From Acidobacteriota bacterium (GTDB taxonomy: Bacteria > Acidobacteriota > Aminicenantia > Aminicenantales > Saccharicenantaceae): 64,000 nt of DNA. The position numbers were made by a program, and so were the translations under genes. The notes under the pieces were generated by a model that did no database searches, was not told the DNA's origin, and worked only from the letters and a program-made list of their open reading frames with translations. The DNA lies in assembly GCA_029569255.1 (NCBI GenBank), contig JAKQUO010000004.1, positions 1 through 64,000 of the forward strand, in the 5' to 3' direction. Shown piece after piece: positions 42,818-51,857 of the stretch. How positions within the stretch are numbered: position 1 is the first letter of the stretch; every line of letters starts with the position of its first letter.

Positions 42818-43906
42818 ATGTTCACCTCGCGACGGCGTCCGCTCTTCGAAGCTCTTTGCCTGGCCGCGGCGGCGGGTTCCCTGATCATCGCGCCCATCGC
42901 CTGCCGGCGACAGCCGGCGCCCGCGCCCCCGGCCCCGGTCTGGACCGTCCAGTCGAGCGGCACGGACGCGAGCCTGCGCGGCGTTTCGGCCGTCGACGAC
43001 CGGACGGCCTGGGCCAGCGGCGCGAACGGCACGGTCCTCAGGACGGTCGACGGGGGAGAGACGTGGAGCGCGGTCCCCGTCGCGGGCGAGGAAGCCGCCG
43101 ACTTCCGCGACATCGAAGCCTTCGGCCCGGACGACGCCGTGGTCATGGCCATCGCCCGGCCGGCCAAGGTCTTCCGGACCAAGGACGGCGGAAAGACCTG
43201 GGCGCGGACCTTCTTCGACGACTCGCCGGGGATATTCCTCGACGGCATGGCCTTCTTCGACGAGCGGAACGGGCTGGCCGTCGGCGACCCGATGGACGGC
43301 CGCTTCTTCCTCGTCGCCACGGCGGACGGCGGGGAGACCTGGGCGCCCTTGCCGGCGGGGTCGCGGCCGTCGGCGGCGGAAGGGGAGTCGGCCTTCGCCG
43401 CATCGGGGACGAGCCTGGCCGTTCTCGGCCGGGGCCGGATCTGGCTCACGACAGGGGGCGCCGTCTCCCGCGTCTGGCGTTCGGAGGACCGCGGCGCCCG
43501 CTGGGAAGCCGTCCCCTCGGCGCTCCTGGAGGGCCTCCCGTCGGCGGGCGGCTTCGGGATCGCGTTCCTCGATGGGCGGACGGGCGTCACGGTCGGCGGC
43601 GACTACAGGGCCGAGGACGCGTCCGCCGGCAACGCGGCGGTCACCGCCGACGGCGGCCGGACCTGGAGGGCCGTCGGGGACAAGCGGCCCGGCGGTTTCC
43701 GGGAGGCCGTGGCCTTCGTCCCGGGCTCGAAGCCGCCGGTCGCGGTCGCGGTCGGCCCGTCGGGTTCGGACATCTCGCTCGACCTGGGCCGGACCTGGTC
43801 CCCGGTCGCCGGCCCGGCGGGTTTCCACGCCCTGTCCTTCGCCAAGAGGGGTTGGGCGGGCTGGGCCGTCGGCCGCGGCGGCCTCGTCGCCCGGCTTCTC
43901 TTCTGA
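42818..43906 (+). CDS. YCF48/BNR-repeat beta-propeller lipoprotein
   Basis: A 362-residue protein with a signal segment ending in the lipobox-like APIAC. It contains repeated Asp-box motifs of the S-x-D-x-G-x-TW kind: TVDGGETWSAV, TKDGGKTWART, TADGGETWAPL, TADGGRTWRAV and SLDLGRTWSPV. These define a seven-bladed propeller like plant HCF136/YCF48 and bacterial exo-alpha-sialidase-like proteins. There is no sialidase Arg triad apparent, so a binding role is more likely than catalysis. Confidence 0.85.
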   Translation: MFTSRRRPLFEALCLAAAAGSLIIAPIACRRQPAPAPPAPVWTVQSSGTDASLRGVSAVDDRTAWASGANGTVLRTVDGGETWSAVPVAGEEAADFRDIEAFGPDDAVVMAIARPAKVFRTKDGGKTWARTFFDDSPGIFLDGMAFFDERNGLAVGDPMDGRFFLVATADGGETWAPLPAGSRPSAAEGESAFAASGTSLAVLGRGRIWLTTGGAVSRVWRSEDRGARWEAVPSALLEGLPSAGGFGIAFLDGRTGVTVGGDYRAEDASAGNAAVTADGGRTWRAVGDKRPGGFREAVAFVPGSKPPVAVAVGPSGSDISLDLGRTWSPVAGPAGFHALSFAKRGWAGWAVGRGGLVARLLF

Positions 43907-43918
43907 AGCCGCGCCGGC

Positions 43919-43948
43919 TTGACATCGGCCGGGCCGGGGCGCTATAAG
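43919..43948 (+). promoter_or_regulatory. Promoter of the DUF4412-like gene
   Basis: TTGACA (43919-43924) and TATAAG (43943-43948) with an 18-bp spacer; the ATG is at 43996 after CAGGAGG. Confidence 0.72.
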
Positions 43949-43995
43949 AAACTCAAGAGGCGTCCGCATCCAACGTCATTATTCAGGAGGACCAC

Positions 43996-44793
43996 ATGTC
44001 AAGAAAACGGGCCGTTATCGCCTTGGGCCTGGCGGCGGTCGTCGCCCTGGCCTTCGCCGCGGCGCCGGCACGGGCCGACGTCTACATGAAGCAGAGGACC
44101 CACACGGACGCCTTCAAGATCATGGGCAAGGCCCAGCCGGAGAAGGACTCCGTCATGGTTTTCTGGCTCGCCGAGGGCAAGGCCAGGACGGACAACGAAG
44201 GCGACAACACCTCGACGATCTTCCTGGCCGACAAGAAGCTCATCTACGCGCTCGACCACAACAAGAGGCAATACTCGGAGACCCCCCTCGACTTCGACAA
44301 GATGTTCGAGGAGGCCGCCGCGGCCCGGGAGCCCAAGGACTCGGAAGAGGCCGAGGCCATGAAGAAGATGCCCGGCTTCATGAAAAACATGATGAAGGGC
44401 GTCATGGGCGGCATGTCGGCCAAGGTCACCGAGACCGGCGAGACCAAGACGATCGGGAACTGGGCGTGCCGGAAGTACCTCATCGACATGACCATGATGG
44501 CCGGCGAGATGAAATCGGAGGCCTGGGCCACCGAGGACCTCAAGATCGACTACGGCCTGGCCTTCGCGATGGCCAACGCCATGATGGCCGCCCAGCCCGG
44601 CTTCGACAAGGTCCTCCAGGAGATGAGGAAGGTCAAGGGCGTCGTCGTCTACCAGACGGCCACGACCACGATGATGGGCGCCGAGGTCGCCTCGACGACC
44701 GAGCTCCTCGAGTGCTCGGACAAGAGCTCCCCGGCCGGGACCTACGACATCCCCGCCGGCTACAAGAAGGTCAAGGCCGTCCGCGGCATGTAG
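43996..44793 (+). CDS. Exported DUF4412-like protein
   Basis: A 265-residue protein with a signal peptide (about 1-27). The body (VYMKQRTHTDAFKIMG, KARTDNEGDNTSTIFLADKK, GNWACRKYLIDMTMMAGEM) has the layout of DUF4412/LolA-like beta folds, where an antiparallel half-barrel may hold a hydrophobic ligand. A Met- and Lys-rich loop lies at about residues 120-140. Two Cys residues, in NWACRKY and LLECSDK, could form a disulfide. Function is unknown. Confidence 0.7.
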   Translation: MSRKRAVIALGLAAVVALAFAAAPARADVYMKQRTHTDAFKIMGKAQPEKDSVMVFWLAEGKARTDNEGDNTSTIFLADKKLIYALDHNKRQYSETPLDFDKMFEEAAAAREPKDSEEAEAMKKMPGFMKNMMKGVMGGMSAKVTETGETKTIGNWACRKYLIDMTMMAGEMKSEAWATEDLKIDYGLAFAMANAMMAAQPGFDKVLQEMRKVKGVVVYQTATTTMMGAEVASTTELLECSDKSSPAGTYDIPAGYKKVKAVRGM

Positions 44794-44810
44794 GGGCCGG
44801 CCCGGCGGGC

Positions 44811-45578
44811 CTAGACGCCCTCGCTCGTCTCGAAGAAGTAGGCGCCCAGGAAGAGCATCAGGGCGGAGAACCCGGCCATCGCGGCCAGGTCGACGACGAC
44901 GGGCAGCGCCGAGGTCCCGGTCAGCGCCCCGCGCAGGCCGTCGACGCCGTAGGTCAGCGGGTCGGCGTAGGACAGGGCCCGGATGATCCAGGGGAAGTTC
45001 TCGAGCGGGGTCAGGGCGCCGGACAGGAAGAAGAAGGGGAAGACGACGAAGTTCATGACGATGCCGAAGCCCTGCATGTCCTTCATCCGGGAGGCGAAGA
45101 CGAGGCCCAGGCCGATGAAGGTGAACGAGATGAGCAGCATGAACACGAGCCCGGCCGCCAGCGCCGCGGGGCCGCGGAAGCGGAAGCCCATGACGAGCGA
45201 GGCCCCGAAGATGAGCAACCCCTGGAGCATGGACGTGGTCGCGCCGCCGGCGATGCGGCCGAGGACGAGCGACACCCGGCTGACCGGGGCGACCATGATC
45301 TCCTTGAGGAAGCCGAACTCCCTGTCCCACAGGACGGACATGCCCTGCATGGACGAGGAGAACAGCAGCGTCATGCCGATGATGCCGGGGGCCAGGAAGC
45401 CGATGTAGCCGGCCCCGCCGTCCATCCCCGGCACGGGCATCCTCCGGAAGCCGAGGCCGAGGAAGATCAGGAAGAAGACGGGCATGGCCAGCGAGCCGAA
45501 GAGCCGGGACTTGGCCCGGACGTAGCGGATCATCTCCCGCCGCCACAGGACGTAGACGGCCGTGCCGTGGATCCTCAC
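44811..45578 (-). CDS. ABC-2 type transporter permease
   Basis: A 255-residue membrane protein with six hydrophobic segments of the ABC-2/DrrB type. Its core is REFGFLKEIMVAPVSR, the conserved cytoplasmic loop, and FPFFFLSGALTPLENFP in the extracellular region. It forms an exporter with the ATPase encoded immediately upstream. The GTG start at 45578 overlaps the ATPase stop by 4 bp, so the subunits are translationally coupled. The exported substrate (drug, lipid or polysaccharide) cannot be told from sequence. Confidence 0.9.
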   Translation of the reverse strand: MRIHGTAVYVLWRREMIRYVRAKSRLFGSLAMPVFFLIFLGLGFRRMPVPGMDGGAGYIGFLAPGIIGMTLLFSSSMQGMSVLWDREFGFLKEIMVAPVSRVSLVLGRIAGGATTSMLQGLLIFGASLVMGFRFRGPAALAAGLVFMLLISFTFIGLGLVFASRMKDMQGFGIVMNFVVFPFFFLSGALTPLENFPWIIRALSYADPLTYGVDGLRGALTGTSALPVVVDLAAMAGFSALMLFLGAYFFETSEGV

Positions 45579-46573
45579 GCCCTCCTCCGTTGATGGTGCA
45601 TGACCCGGGCCCGGTTACGCTCGCCGGCCGTGGCCTCCCGCTCGCGGATGGTCCGGCCGGTGAAGTGGAGGAAGACGTCCTCGAGGCTGGGCTTGCGCAG
45701 GTTGACGCAGCTGACCGCGACGCCGTGCCGCCCGGCCATCACGACGAGGTCGGGGATGCGCCTCTCGCCCCTCTCCATGGTCAGGGACAGGACGTCCTCG
45801 CGGAGCTTGGACCGCTTGATCCAGGCCTCGCGGCCGAGGGCCTCGAGGAAGGCCGCCGCGTCGCCCTCGAGCTCGAGCGAGACGACGTCGCCGCCCAGGG
45901 CGTCCTTGAGCCGGGCCGGCGTGTCGAGGGCCGCGAAGGCGCCGTGGTCCATGATGGCCACGCGGTCGCAGAGGAAGTCGGCCTCCTCCATGTAATGGGT
46001 GGTCAGGATGATCGTCACCCCCGACTCCTTGTTCAGCTTCCGGACGTAGTCCCAGATGTGGCGGCGCGTCTGGGCGTCGAGGCCGAGGGTGGGCTCGTCG
46101 AGGAACAGGACCTCGGGCCGGTGGGTCAGGCCCCGGGCGATCTCCAGGCGCCGCTTCATGCCGCCCGAGTACTTGTCGACCAGCACGCCGGCCTTGTCGG
46201 TGAGCTCGACCAGGGCCAGGACCTCGTCGATGCGGCGCCGGCGCTCGGCCTTGCCGAGGCCGTACATCATGGTGTGGAACTCGAGGTTCTCGCGGCCGGT
46301 CAGGCGGCCGTCGAGGGCCGGCTCCTGGAAGACGATGCCGATGCTCTTGCGCACGGCGTCGCGGTCGCGGGCGACGTCGAAGCCGGCCACGACGGCGGAG
46401 CCCGCGGTCGGCCGGAGGAGGGTCGCGAGCATGTTGATCGTCGTCGTCTTGCCGGCCCCGTTCGGGCCGAGAAGCCCGAACAGCTCGCCCTCGGCGACGG
46501 CGAACGAGACGCGGTCGACGGCGGTGAAGCCGTCGAACGTCTTGACCAGGCCTTCCACGCGTATGGCGTCCAA
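45575..46573 (-). CDS. ABC transporter ATP-binding protein (DrrA-like)
   Basis: A 332-residue ABC ATPase. Walker A is GPNGAGKTT (about 36-44), the signature KYSGGMKRRLEIA (about 134-146), Walker B VLFLDEPT and the switch His in LTTHYMEEAD. The C-terminal extension (about 220-310) is the regulatory tail seen in DrrA-type multidrug or daunorubicin-resistance exporters. It is first of a two-gene operon with the permease. Confidence 0.93.
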   Translation of the reverse strand: MDAIRVEGLVKTFDGFTAVDRVSFAVAEGELFGLLGPNGAGKTTTINMLATLLRPTAGSAVVAGFDVARDRDAVRKSIGIVFQEPALDGRLTGRENLEFHTMMYGLGKAERRRRIDEVLALVELTDKAGVLVDKYSGGMKRRLEIARGLTHRPEVLFLDEPTLGLDAQTRRHIWDYVRKLNKESGVTIILTTHYMEEADFLCDRVAIMDHGAFAALDTPARLKDALGGDVVSLELEGDAAAFLEALGREAWIKRSKLREDVLSLTMERGERRIPDLVVMAGRHGVAVSCVNLRKPSLEDVFLHFTGRTIREREATAGERNRARVMHHQRRRA

Positions 46574-46694
46574 TTCGGCGTTCCTTCAAAGGAGCCATGA
46601 TACCACTTTTCCCGGCCGGGAGAAGGCCGGGCCGGCGGCGGTTTTCTCTTTTCGGGCGGATTGTTTTATAATCCGAGGACTGGTGAGGCTCCCC

Positions 46695-47747
46695 ATGAGC
46701 GAACGCCGACGCCCGATGCCCTCCGACGACGCGACGGTCCGACGGCGTTTCCTGAAGGCCGGCAGCGCGATCTGCGGGATCATGGTTATAGCGGCCCGGC
46801 TCTTTTTCCCCGGCGGCCTGGCCGCCGCGGCCAGCTCCGCCGCTCCGGGCGAAGTCGCCGCGCAGCCCCCGAGCGGCAGGGCTCCCACTCCCTCACAACT
46901 TCTCGTCCGCGGAGGCCCCATGACGGACATCGGATCCCGGCTCCCCGGGCAGGTCCTCGGCTGGAAGGCGTCCGGCCAGGACGCGGTCTACGACCGCAAG
47001 ACCCTTTACGACTACATGGACGGCGGAGCGGAGGTCTACCTGGCCTTCGATTTCCGCGGGGTCTTCGTCCGCAGGTACGCCGACGACGCGGCGGACGAGA
47101 TCGTGCTCGACATCTACGACCTGGGCTCGCCGGCCGAGGCCTTCGGCATGTTCTCCCTCGACCGCCAGGACCCGGAAGTAGAGATCGGCCAGGGCTCGGA
47201 GTACGGCCCGGGACTGCTCCGGTTCTGGCGCGGCCGCCACTTCGTCTCGATCACCGTCGCGGGCGACGAGGACAAGGCCGAGGCGGCCGTCCTCGAGCTG
47301 GGGAGGGCCGTCGCGCCGCTCCTCGGGCCGGACGGCGACCCGCCGGCCATGGTCGCCGCCCTCCCGGCCGAGGGCCTGATAGCGGACCGGACGTCCTACT
47401 TCCACGACCACGTCCACCTCAGCAACCGCTATTTCGTCTCTCCTGAGAACGTCTTCGGCCTCGACGCCGCGACCTCCTGCGCTTTGGCCGAGTACGCCCT
47501 CGGCGGCGACGGCCGCGCCCGTCTTCTCGTCGTCCGCTATCCCTCGGCCGAACGGGCCCGGTCCGCCGAGGCCTCGGCCCGGCGGTCGCTCCTGCCCGGG
47601 GCGGGGGACGACGGGACGGCCGCCGCGGGGAAAAAAGGCTGGGCGGCCGTCCGGACGCGGGAGAACGTCCTGGCGGCCGTGTTCGAGGCGCCGTCGAAGG
47701 AATACGCCGGGCGGCTCGCGGACGCCGCCCTCCGCCCGGCCAAGTGA
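46695..47747 (+). CDS. Tat-exported DUF6599-like protein
   Basis: A 350-residue protein with a twin-arginine-type leader (TVRRRFLKAGSAICG) and hydrophobic stretch. The mature part has YDYMDGGAEVYLAFDFRGVF (about 112-131) and SPAEAFGMFSLDRQDP, typical of the family I know as DUF6599, common in Acidobacteriota. No catalytic motif is visible. TATAAT at 46667-46672 lies 22 bases before the ATG, with only a weak -35 (TTCTCT). It is followed by a DUF362 gene after 7 bp and an LVIVD gene after 29 bp, forming an exported three-gene unit. Confidence 0.75.
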   Translation: MSERRRPMPSDDATVRRRFLKAGSAICGIMVIAARLFFPGGLAAAASSAAPGEVAAQPPSGRAPTPSQLLVRGGPMTDIGSRLPGQVLGWKASGQDAVYDRKTLYDYMDGGAEVYLAFDFRGVFVRRYADDAADEIVLDIYDLGSPAEAFGMFSLDRQDPEVEIGQGSEYGPGLLRFWRGRHFVSITVAGDEDKAEAAVLELGRAVAPLLGPDGDPPAMVAALPAEGLIADRTSYFHDHVHLSNRYFVSPENVFGLDAATSCALAEYALGGDGRARLLVVRYPSAERARSAEASARRSLLPGAGDDGTAAAGKKGWAAVRTRENVLAAVFEAPSKEYAGRLADAALRPAK

Positions 47748-47754
47748 GGTGACC

Positions 47755-48642
47755 ATGCGCTCATCCATGACCCGCCGCGATTTCATCCGGGGCACGGCCG
47801 GGGCCGTTCTCGGCGCCTCGGCCGCCGCCGCGCTCGGCCAAGCCGCCGCGGTCCCCGCCGGGAAGACGCGCGTCGTCCTCGTCCGCCATCCGGACGCCCT
47901 GGACGCGAGCTCGGCCTTCAACAGGCCGGTCATCCAGCGGATGCTCGACGAGGCCGTCACGAAGCTCCTCGACGCGTCCGACCCGGTCGACGCCTTCAAG
48001 CGGCTGGTCAAGCCCGAAGACTTCGTAGGCATCAAGACCAACGTCTGGTCCTTCCTGCCGACCCCCGCCCCGGTCGAGCAGGCCCTCAAGCGCCGGGTCA
48101 TGGACGCGGGGGTGGCCGAGACGGCCATCGGCCTGGACGACCACACCGTCCGGACCAACCCGCTGTTCGTCAAGGCGACGGCCCTGATCAACGTCCGGCC
48201 CGTCCGGACGCACTACCTGGCCGGCATGTCCGGCTGCATCAAGAACTACATCATGTTCGCCGAGTCCCAGGAGGCCCACCACCCCGACAGCTGCGCCTCG
48301 CTCGGGTCGAACTTCCTTCTGCCGCAGGTCAAGGGCAAGACGAGGCTGAACGTCCTCTGCGCCCTGACCCCGCAGTTCCACGGCCGCGGCCCGCACAACT
48401 TCAGCCGGCGCTACGTCTGGAACTACAAGGGCCTCATCGTCGGCACGGACCCGGTGGCGGTCGACGCGACGGGCCTGAGGCTCATCATGGCCAAGCGCCG
48501 GATCGAGCTGGGCCCGGACCAGGAGGTCCCGCCCGTCCCCAAGCACATCCAGATCGCCGACACCAGGTACGGCATCGGCACGGCCGACCCGGACAAGATC
48601 GAGCTGGTCAAGCTGGGCTGGCTTGACGATGTCCTGATCTAG
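47755..48642 (+). CDS. Tat-exported DUF362-family protein
   Basis: A 295-residue protein with a twin-arginine leader (MTRRDFIRGTAG) and a DUF362 domain (VGIKTNVWSFLPTPAPVEQA, YLAGMSGCIKNYIMF, GTDPVAVDATGLRLI). DUF362 proteins are often linked to iron-sulfur or redox cofactors, and Tat export implies folding with a cofactor before transport. There is no ferredoxin Cys cluster here, so any metal site would use scattered Cys. The start could be the ATG at 47755 or at 47767; 47755 follows GAGGTG. Confidence 0.8.
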   Translation: MRSSMTRRDFIRGTAGAVLGASAAAALGQAAAVPAGKTRVVLVRHPDALDASSAFNRPVIQRMLDEAVTKLLDASDPVDAFKRLVKPEDFVGIKTNVWSFLPTPAPVEQALKRRVMDAGVAETAIGLDDHTVRTNPLFVKATALINVRPVRTHYLAGMSGCIKNYIMFAESQEAHHPDSCASLGSNFLLPQVKGKTRLNVLCALTPQFHGRGPHNFSRRYVWNYKGLIVGTDPVAVDATGLRLIMAKRRIELGPDQEVPPVPKHIQIADTRYGIGTADPDKIELVKLGWLDDVLI

Positions 48643-48671
48643 CCCGGCCGTCCATGAAAAGGAGGGCGCGC

Positions 48672-50519
48672 ATGTCCACGACGAAGGCCGTCCCGCGGTT
48701 CCTTCTGGCTCTGGGGCTCGTCGCGGCGGCCGCCGCGGCCGACCCGACGGGCGGGGGAGAGGAGGCCGGGCGCCTGGCCTTTCTCGGCTCGGCGCTCTGG
48801 ACCAAGGCCCATGACATCGAGGTCCGCGGCGGTTTCGCCTATTGCGCCTTCCTCGACGGGCTGAAGGTGCTCGACCTGGCCGACCCGGGACGCCCCAAGC
48901 CCATCGCGGACCTGCATCTCGGCGGCGGGTTCGCCGTGGCCCTGGCCGGGGACTTGGCCTTGGTCGCGGCCGGGGAGCGGGGCCTGGCCGTTATCGACGT
49001 CGCCGATCCCAAAGCCCCGGTCCTGAAGGGCCTCGTCGCGACGCCGGGCCCGGCCCGCGACGTCGCGGTCGGCGGCGCCGTCGCCTTCGTGGCCGCCGGA
49101 ACGGGCGGCGTCGTGGCCGTGGACTTCAGCCAGCCGTCGGCGCCGAAGACCGTCGGCGCCTGGGATTCCCCGGGCCAGGCGAACGGGCTCGCTCTCGACG
49201 GCCGGACCCTCTTCGTCGCCGACGGCGGCGCCGGGCTGGCTGTCGTCGACGTCTCCGAGCCGTCCGGGCCCAGGCCGGTCGGGGCCCTCGATACCGACGG
49301 CACGGCCGAGAGCGTCGCCCTGGCCGGCGCCTGGGCCTATGTCGCCGACGGCACGGGAGGCCTCAAGGTCGTCGACGCGACAGAGCCGGCCGCCCCGAAG
49401 CTCGCCGCCTCCCTCGTCACTTCCGGCTACGCCCGAAGCGTCTCGGTGAGCGGCCGGCGCCTGGGGGTCGGCTGCCTCTACGACGGCGGCTACCAGATCT
49501 TCGACATCTCCGCACCCGGCGCTCCGGCCCTCCTCTCGACCAACAAGTACACCATGTACAACGAAGGCTGGCGGGTCGTCCTCGAGGGCGACAGGGCCGT
49601 CGTCGTCGATTGCTTCTCCGGGATATTCTTCGTCGACATCGCCGATGCGGCCGAACCCAAGGTCACGGCCAGCCTGCCGACGCCCAGCACCGTCGTGGCT
49701 GTCTGCGGGCGAGGCCGCTACGCCTACGCGGTCGGGGAGCTCTCGGGGGTCATGGCCGTCGATGTTTCCGACCCCGCCCGGCCGGCGCCCGCCGGCGTCA
49801 CGAGCGCGTTCCGCGGCGTTCAGGGCATCACCGCGGCGGGGGACCGCGTCTACGTCACCGACCGCTGGTCCGTCCGGGTCTTCGACGTCACCGACCCGGC
49901 CAAGCCCCGGCCGGGGAAGGCCTTGACCTTCAAGGAAGGCATCCCGCGCGCACTCGTCGTCCGGGGCGGCGCGGGCTATCTCACGGCCGACAACTTCGGC
50001 TTCTACACGCTCGACTTCACCGACCCGGCCCTGCCGAAGATCGCCGGCTCGGTCAGGATGCCCGGCTTCACCTACGGGCTGGCCGTCTCGGGCGACATCG
50101 CCTACCTGGCCAACAGCGACACCGGCCTCCACGCGATCGACGTCAGGAAGCCCGAGGCGCCGGCCGAGATCGCCGCCTTCAAGCTGGCCGGGGAGCCGAC
50201 CGGGCTGGCCGTCCGCGGATCGCTCGCCTTCGTGGCCTCCGGCCCCGAGGGCCTCATCGTCGTCGATATCGCCCGGCCCGAAGCGCCGAAGGTCCTGGGG
50301 ACGGCGGGCGTGGACGATTTCGCCGGCGCCGTCGCCCTGGACGGCGAGTTCGCCTATGTCGCCGACGGCCTGGCCGGCGTCAAGAAGTTCGATATCTCCG
50401 CTCCGGCTTCACCCAAGCTCGTCGCGTCCTACGACACGCCCGGCGAGGCCCAGGGCCTGTGCCTGCTGGGCGAGACCATCCTCGTGGCCGACACCTATTC
50501 GCTGATCCTGCTGAGATAG
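48672..50519 (+). CDS. Exported LVIVD-repeat beta-propeller protein
   Basis: A 615-residue protein with a signal peptide and about a dozen repeats of roughly 42 residues. Each repeat has a strand like GLAVIDVADPKAPVL preceded by AFVAAG- or AYVADG-type strands (LVIVD repeats). It likely forms one or two propellers that bind ligands outside the cytoplasm. The start at 48672 has AAGGAGG six bases upstream; the earlier in-frame ATG at 48654 overlaps that site. It completes the Tat DUF6599-DUF362 unit. Confidence 0.85.
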   Translation: MSTTKAVPRFLLALGLVAAAAAADPTGGGEEAGRLAFLGSALWTKAHDIEVRGGFAYCAFLDGLKVLDLADPGRPKPIADLHLGGGFAVALAGDLALVAAGERGLAVIDVADPKAPVLKGLVATPGPARDVAVGGAVAFVAAGTGGVVAVDFSQPSAPKTVGAWDSPGQANGLALDGRTLFVADGGAGLAVVDVSEPSGPRPVGALDTDGTAESVALAGAWAYVADGTGGLKVVDATEPAAPKLAASLVTSGYARSVSVSGRRLGVGCLYDGGYQIFDISAPGAPALLSTNKYTMYNEGWRVVLEGDRAVVVDCFSGIFFVDIADAAEPKVTASLPTPSTVVAVCGRGRYAYAVGELSGVMAVDVSDPARPAPAGVTSAFRGVQGITAAGDRVYVTDRWSVRVFDVTDPAKPRPGKALTFKEGIPRALVVRGGAGYLTADNFGFYTLDFTDPALPKIAGSVRMPGFTYGLAVSGDIAYLANSDTGLHAIDVRKPEAPAEIAAFKLAGEPTGLAVRGSLAFVASGPEGLIVVDIARPEAPKVLGTAGVDDFAGAVALDGEFAYVADGLAGVKKFDISAPASPKLVASYDTPGEAQGLCLLGETILVADTYSLILLR

Positions 50520-50532
50520 CCGGCGCCGGTCC

Positions 50533-50562
50533 TTGACCACGGCCCGACGGCGCGTCTATGAT
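50533..50562 (+). promoter_or_regulatory. Promoter of the DUF488 gene
   Basis: TTGACC (50533-50538) and TATGAT (50557-50562) with an 18-bp spacer; the ATG is at 50634. Confidence 0.68.
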
Positions 50563-50633
50563 ATGACCGCGTCACGCGCCGGAGATCCCCCGGGCCGGTC
50601 GCCGGGCGGGCCGGCGGGAAAGGAGCGAAGGGG

Positions 50634-50984
50634 ATGACGATCAAGCTCAAGCGCGCTTATGAGCCGGCCGCGAAGGCCGACGGGCTCCGCATCCTGGTCG
50701 AGCGGCTGTGGCCGCGCGGCCTGACCAAGGAGAAGGCGGCCGTCGACGAATGGTTCAAGGAGGTCGCGCCGACGCCGGAGCTCCGCAAGTGGTACGGCCA
50801 CGACCCGGCCAAGTGGCCGGAGTTCCGCCGCCGCTACGCGGCCGAGCTGAAGGCGAACCGCGGCGAGGTCGAACGGCTCCGGGCCCGGATCGGCAAGGGC
50901 CCGGTCACCTTCGTTTACGCGGCCAAGGACGAGCTCCGAAACGGCGCCGTCGTCCTGAAGGACTTTCTCGAGCGCCGGTCCTGA
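50634..50984 (+). CDS. DUF488-family protein
   Basis: A 116-residue protein matching the short DUF488/YeaO-like family: IKLKRAYEPAAKADGLRILV, ERLWPRGLTKEKA, WYGHDPAKWPEF and VTFVYAAKDE at the expected spacings. The RLWPRG motif is diagnostic. Its biochemical role is not established. It is a stand-alone gene with its own promoter at the left edge of the accessory strip. Confidence 0.88.
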   Translation: MTIKLKRAYEPAAKADGLRILVERLWPRGLTKEKAAVDEWFKEVAPTPELRKWYGHDPAKWPEFRRRYAAELKANRGEVERLRARIGKGPVTFVYAAKDELRNGAVVLKDFLERRS

Positions 50985-51153
50985 TCGCGCGCCGCCAGCG
51001 TCGGCGACGAGGACGATCGAGTCGATGCCGGCCACGACCTCCTCCTTTCTCCTCCTTCCTGCAACAAGGTAAGCGGCGGTAACAGCGAAGGGGAAAGGCC
51101 CGCATTAGGCCGGCTTCACCTCCTGGTTTTTGCCCGCGGGTCCGCCGGAACCC

Positions 51154-51188
51154 TTGACTTTTCGGAGAATAGTAATTACAGTAATTAC
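51154..51188 (+). promoter_or_regulatory. mazEF-fusion promoter with tandem GTAATTAC palindromes
   Basis: TTGACT (51154-51159) is a good -35. Two copies of the 8-bp palindrome GTAATTAC (51172-51179 and 51181-51188) overlap the weak -10 region (TACAGT, 51177-51182). The ATG at 51192 follows almost at once with no ribosome-binding site, implying a leaderless message and autoregulation by the MazE domain. Confidence 0.6.
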
Positions 51189-51191
51189 ATA

Positions 51192-51845
51192 ATGAACACG
51201 AAAGAGCTCAAGGTCGCCAGGATCGGAAACTCCCGCGGGGTGCGGCTGCCCGCCCGATCGCTCAAACGCTACGCGGTCGGGTCCGCCCTGATCATGGAGG
51301 AAAGGCCGGAGGGGATCCTCCTCCGGCCCGCGGTCGGCGTTCCGGCGAAGCTTTCCTGGGAGGACACGGCCCGCGAGATGGCCGCCTCCGACGAAGACTG
51401 GAGCGAATGGGATGCCCTGGCCGGGGATGGATTGGGCTCGGTCCCCTGGGCGCCGGGCAAAAAAGCGAGGGTCGGCGAGAAACGGGTCCCATACGGACAT
51501 AAGCCCTCGGCCCGCGGCGAACCCGTCAAGCGCTACGAGATACGATGGGCGGACCTTGACCCCGCCCGAGGAGCGGAGATGGCCAAGAGAAGGCCTGTCG
51601 TCGTCGTCAGCCTGGACGCGCTGAACGAACGGCTGGAGACCGTCACGGTCTGTCCGCTCACCAGCCGGCTCCACCCGGGCTGGCGAAGCCGGGTCCCGGT
51701 CCGCTGCGCCGGCCGCGCCGCCGAGGTCGCGGTCGACCAGATCAGGACACTCGGCAAGTCCCGGCTAGGGGCACGGATCGGCTCTCTTTCGGAAGCAGAG
51801 GCGGCCGCGCTCCGGAGTCTCATTACCGAGATGTACGGGGAGTGA
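51192..51845 (+). CDS. MazE-MazF fusion: antitoxin and toxin in one polypeptide
   Basis: A single 217-residue frame joins an AbrB/MazE-type antitoxin to a complete MazF/PemK toxin. Residues 1-86 are MazE-like (VARIGNSRGVRLPARSL swapped-hairpin domain, then the acidic WEDTAREMAASDEDWSEWD tail). Residues 87-111 are a basic linker. Residues 112-217 are MazF (YEIRWADLDPARGAEMAKRR, PVVVVS, VCPLTSRL, AVDQIRTLGKSRL, ending LITEMYGE). MazF would be an mRNA endoribonuclease. No stop separates the parts and the toxin has no start codon of its own (GTC precedes KRYE). The pair is normally two overlapping genes; here neutralisation would be in cis unless proteolysis separates them. Confidence 0.85.
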   Translation: MNTKELKVARIGNSRGVRLPARSLKRYAVGSALIMEERPEGILLRPAVGVPAKLSWEDTAREMAASDEDWSEWDALAGDGLGSVPWAPGKKARVGEKRVPYGHKPSARGEPVKRYEIRWADLDPARGAEMAKRRPVVVVSLDALNERLETVTVCPLTSRLHPGWRSRVPVRCAGRAAEVAVDQIRTLGKSRLGARIGSLSEAEAAALRSLITEMYGE

Positions 51846-51857
51846 TCCGCTCCGTAC

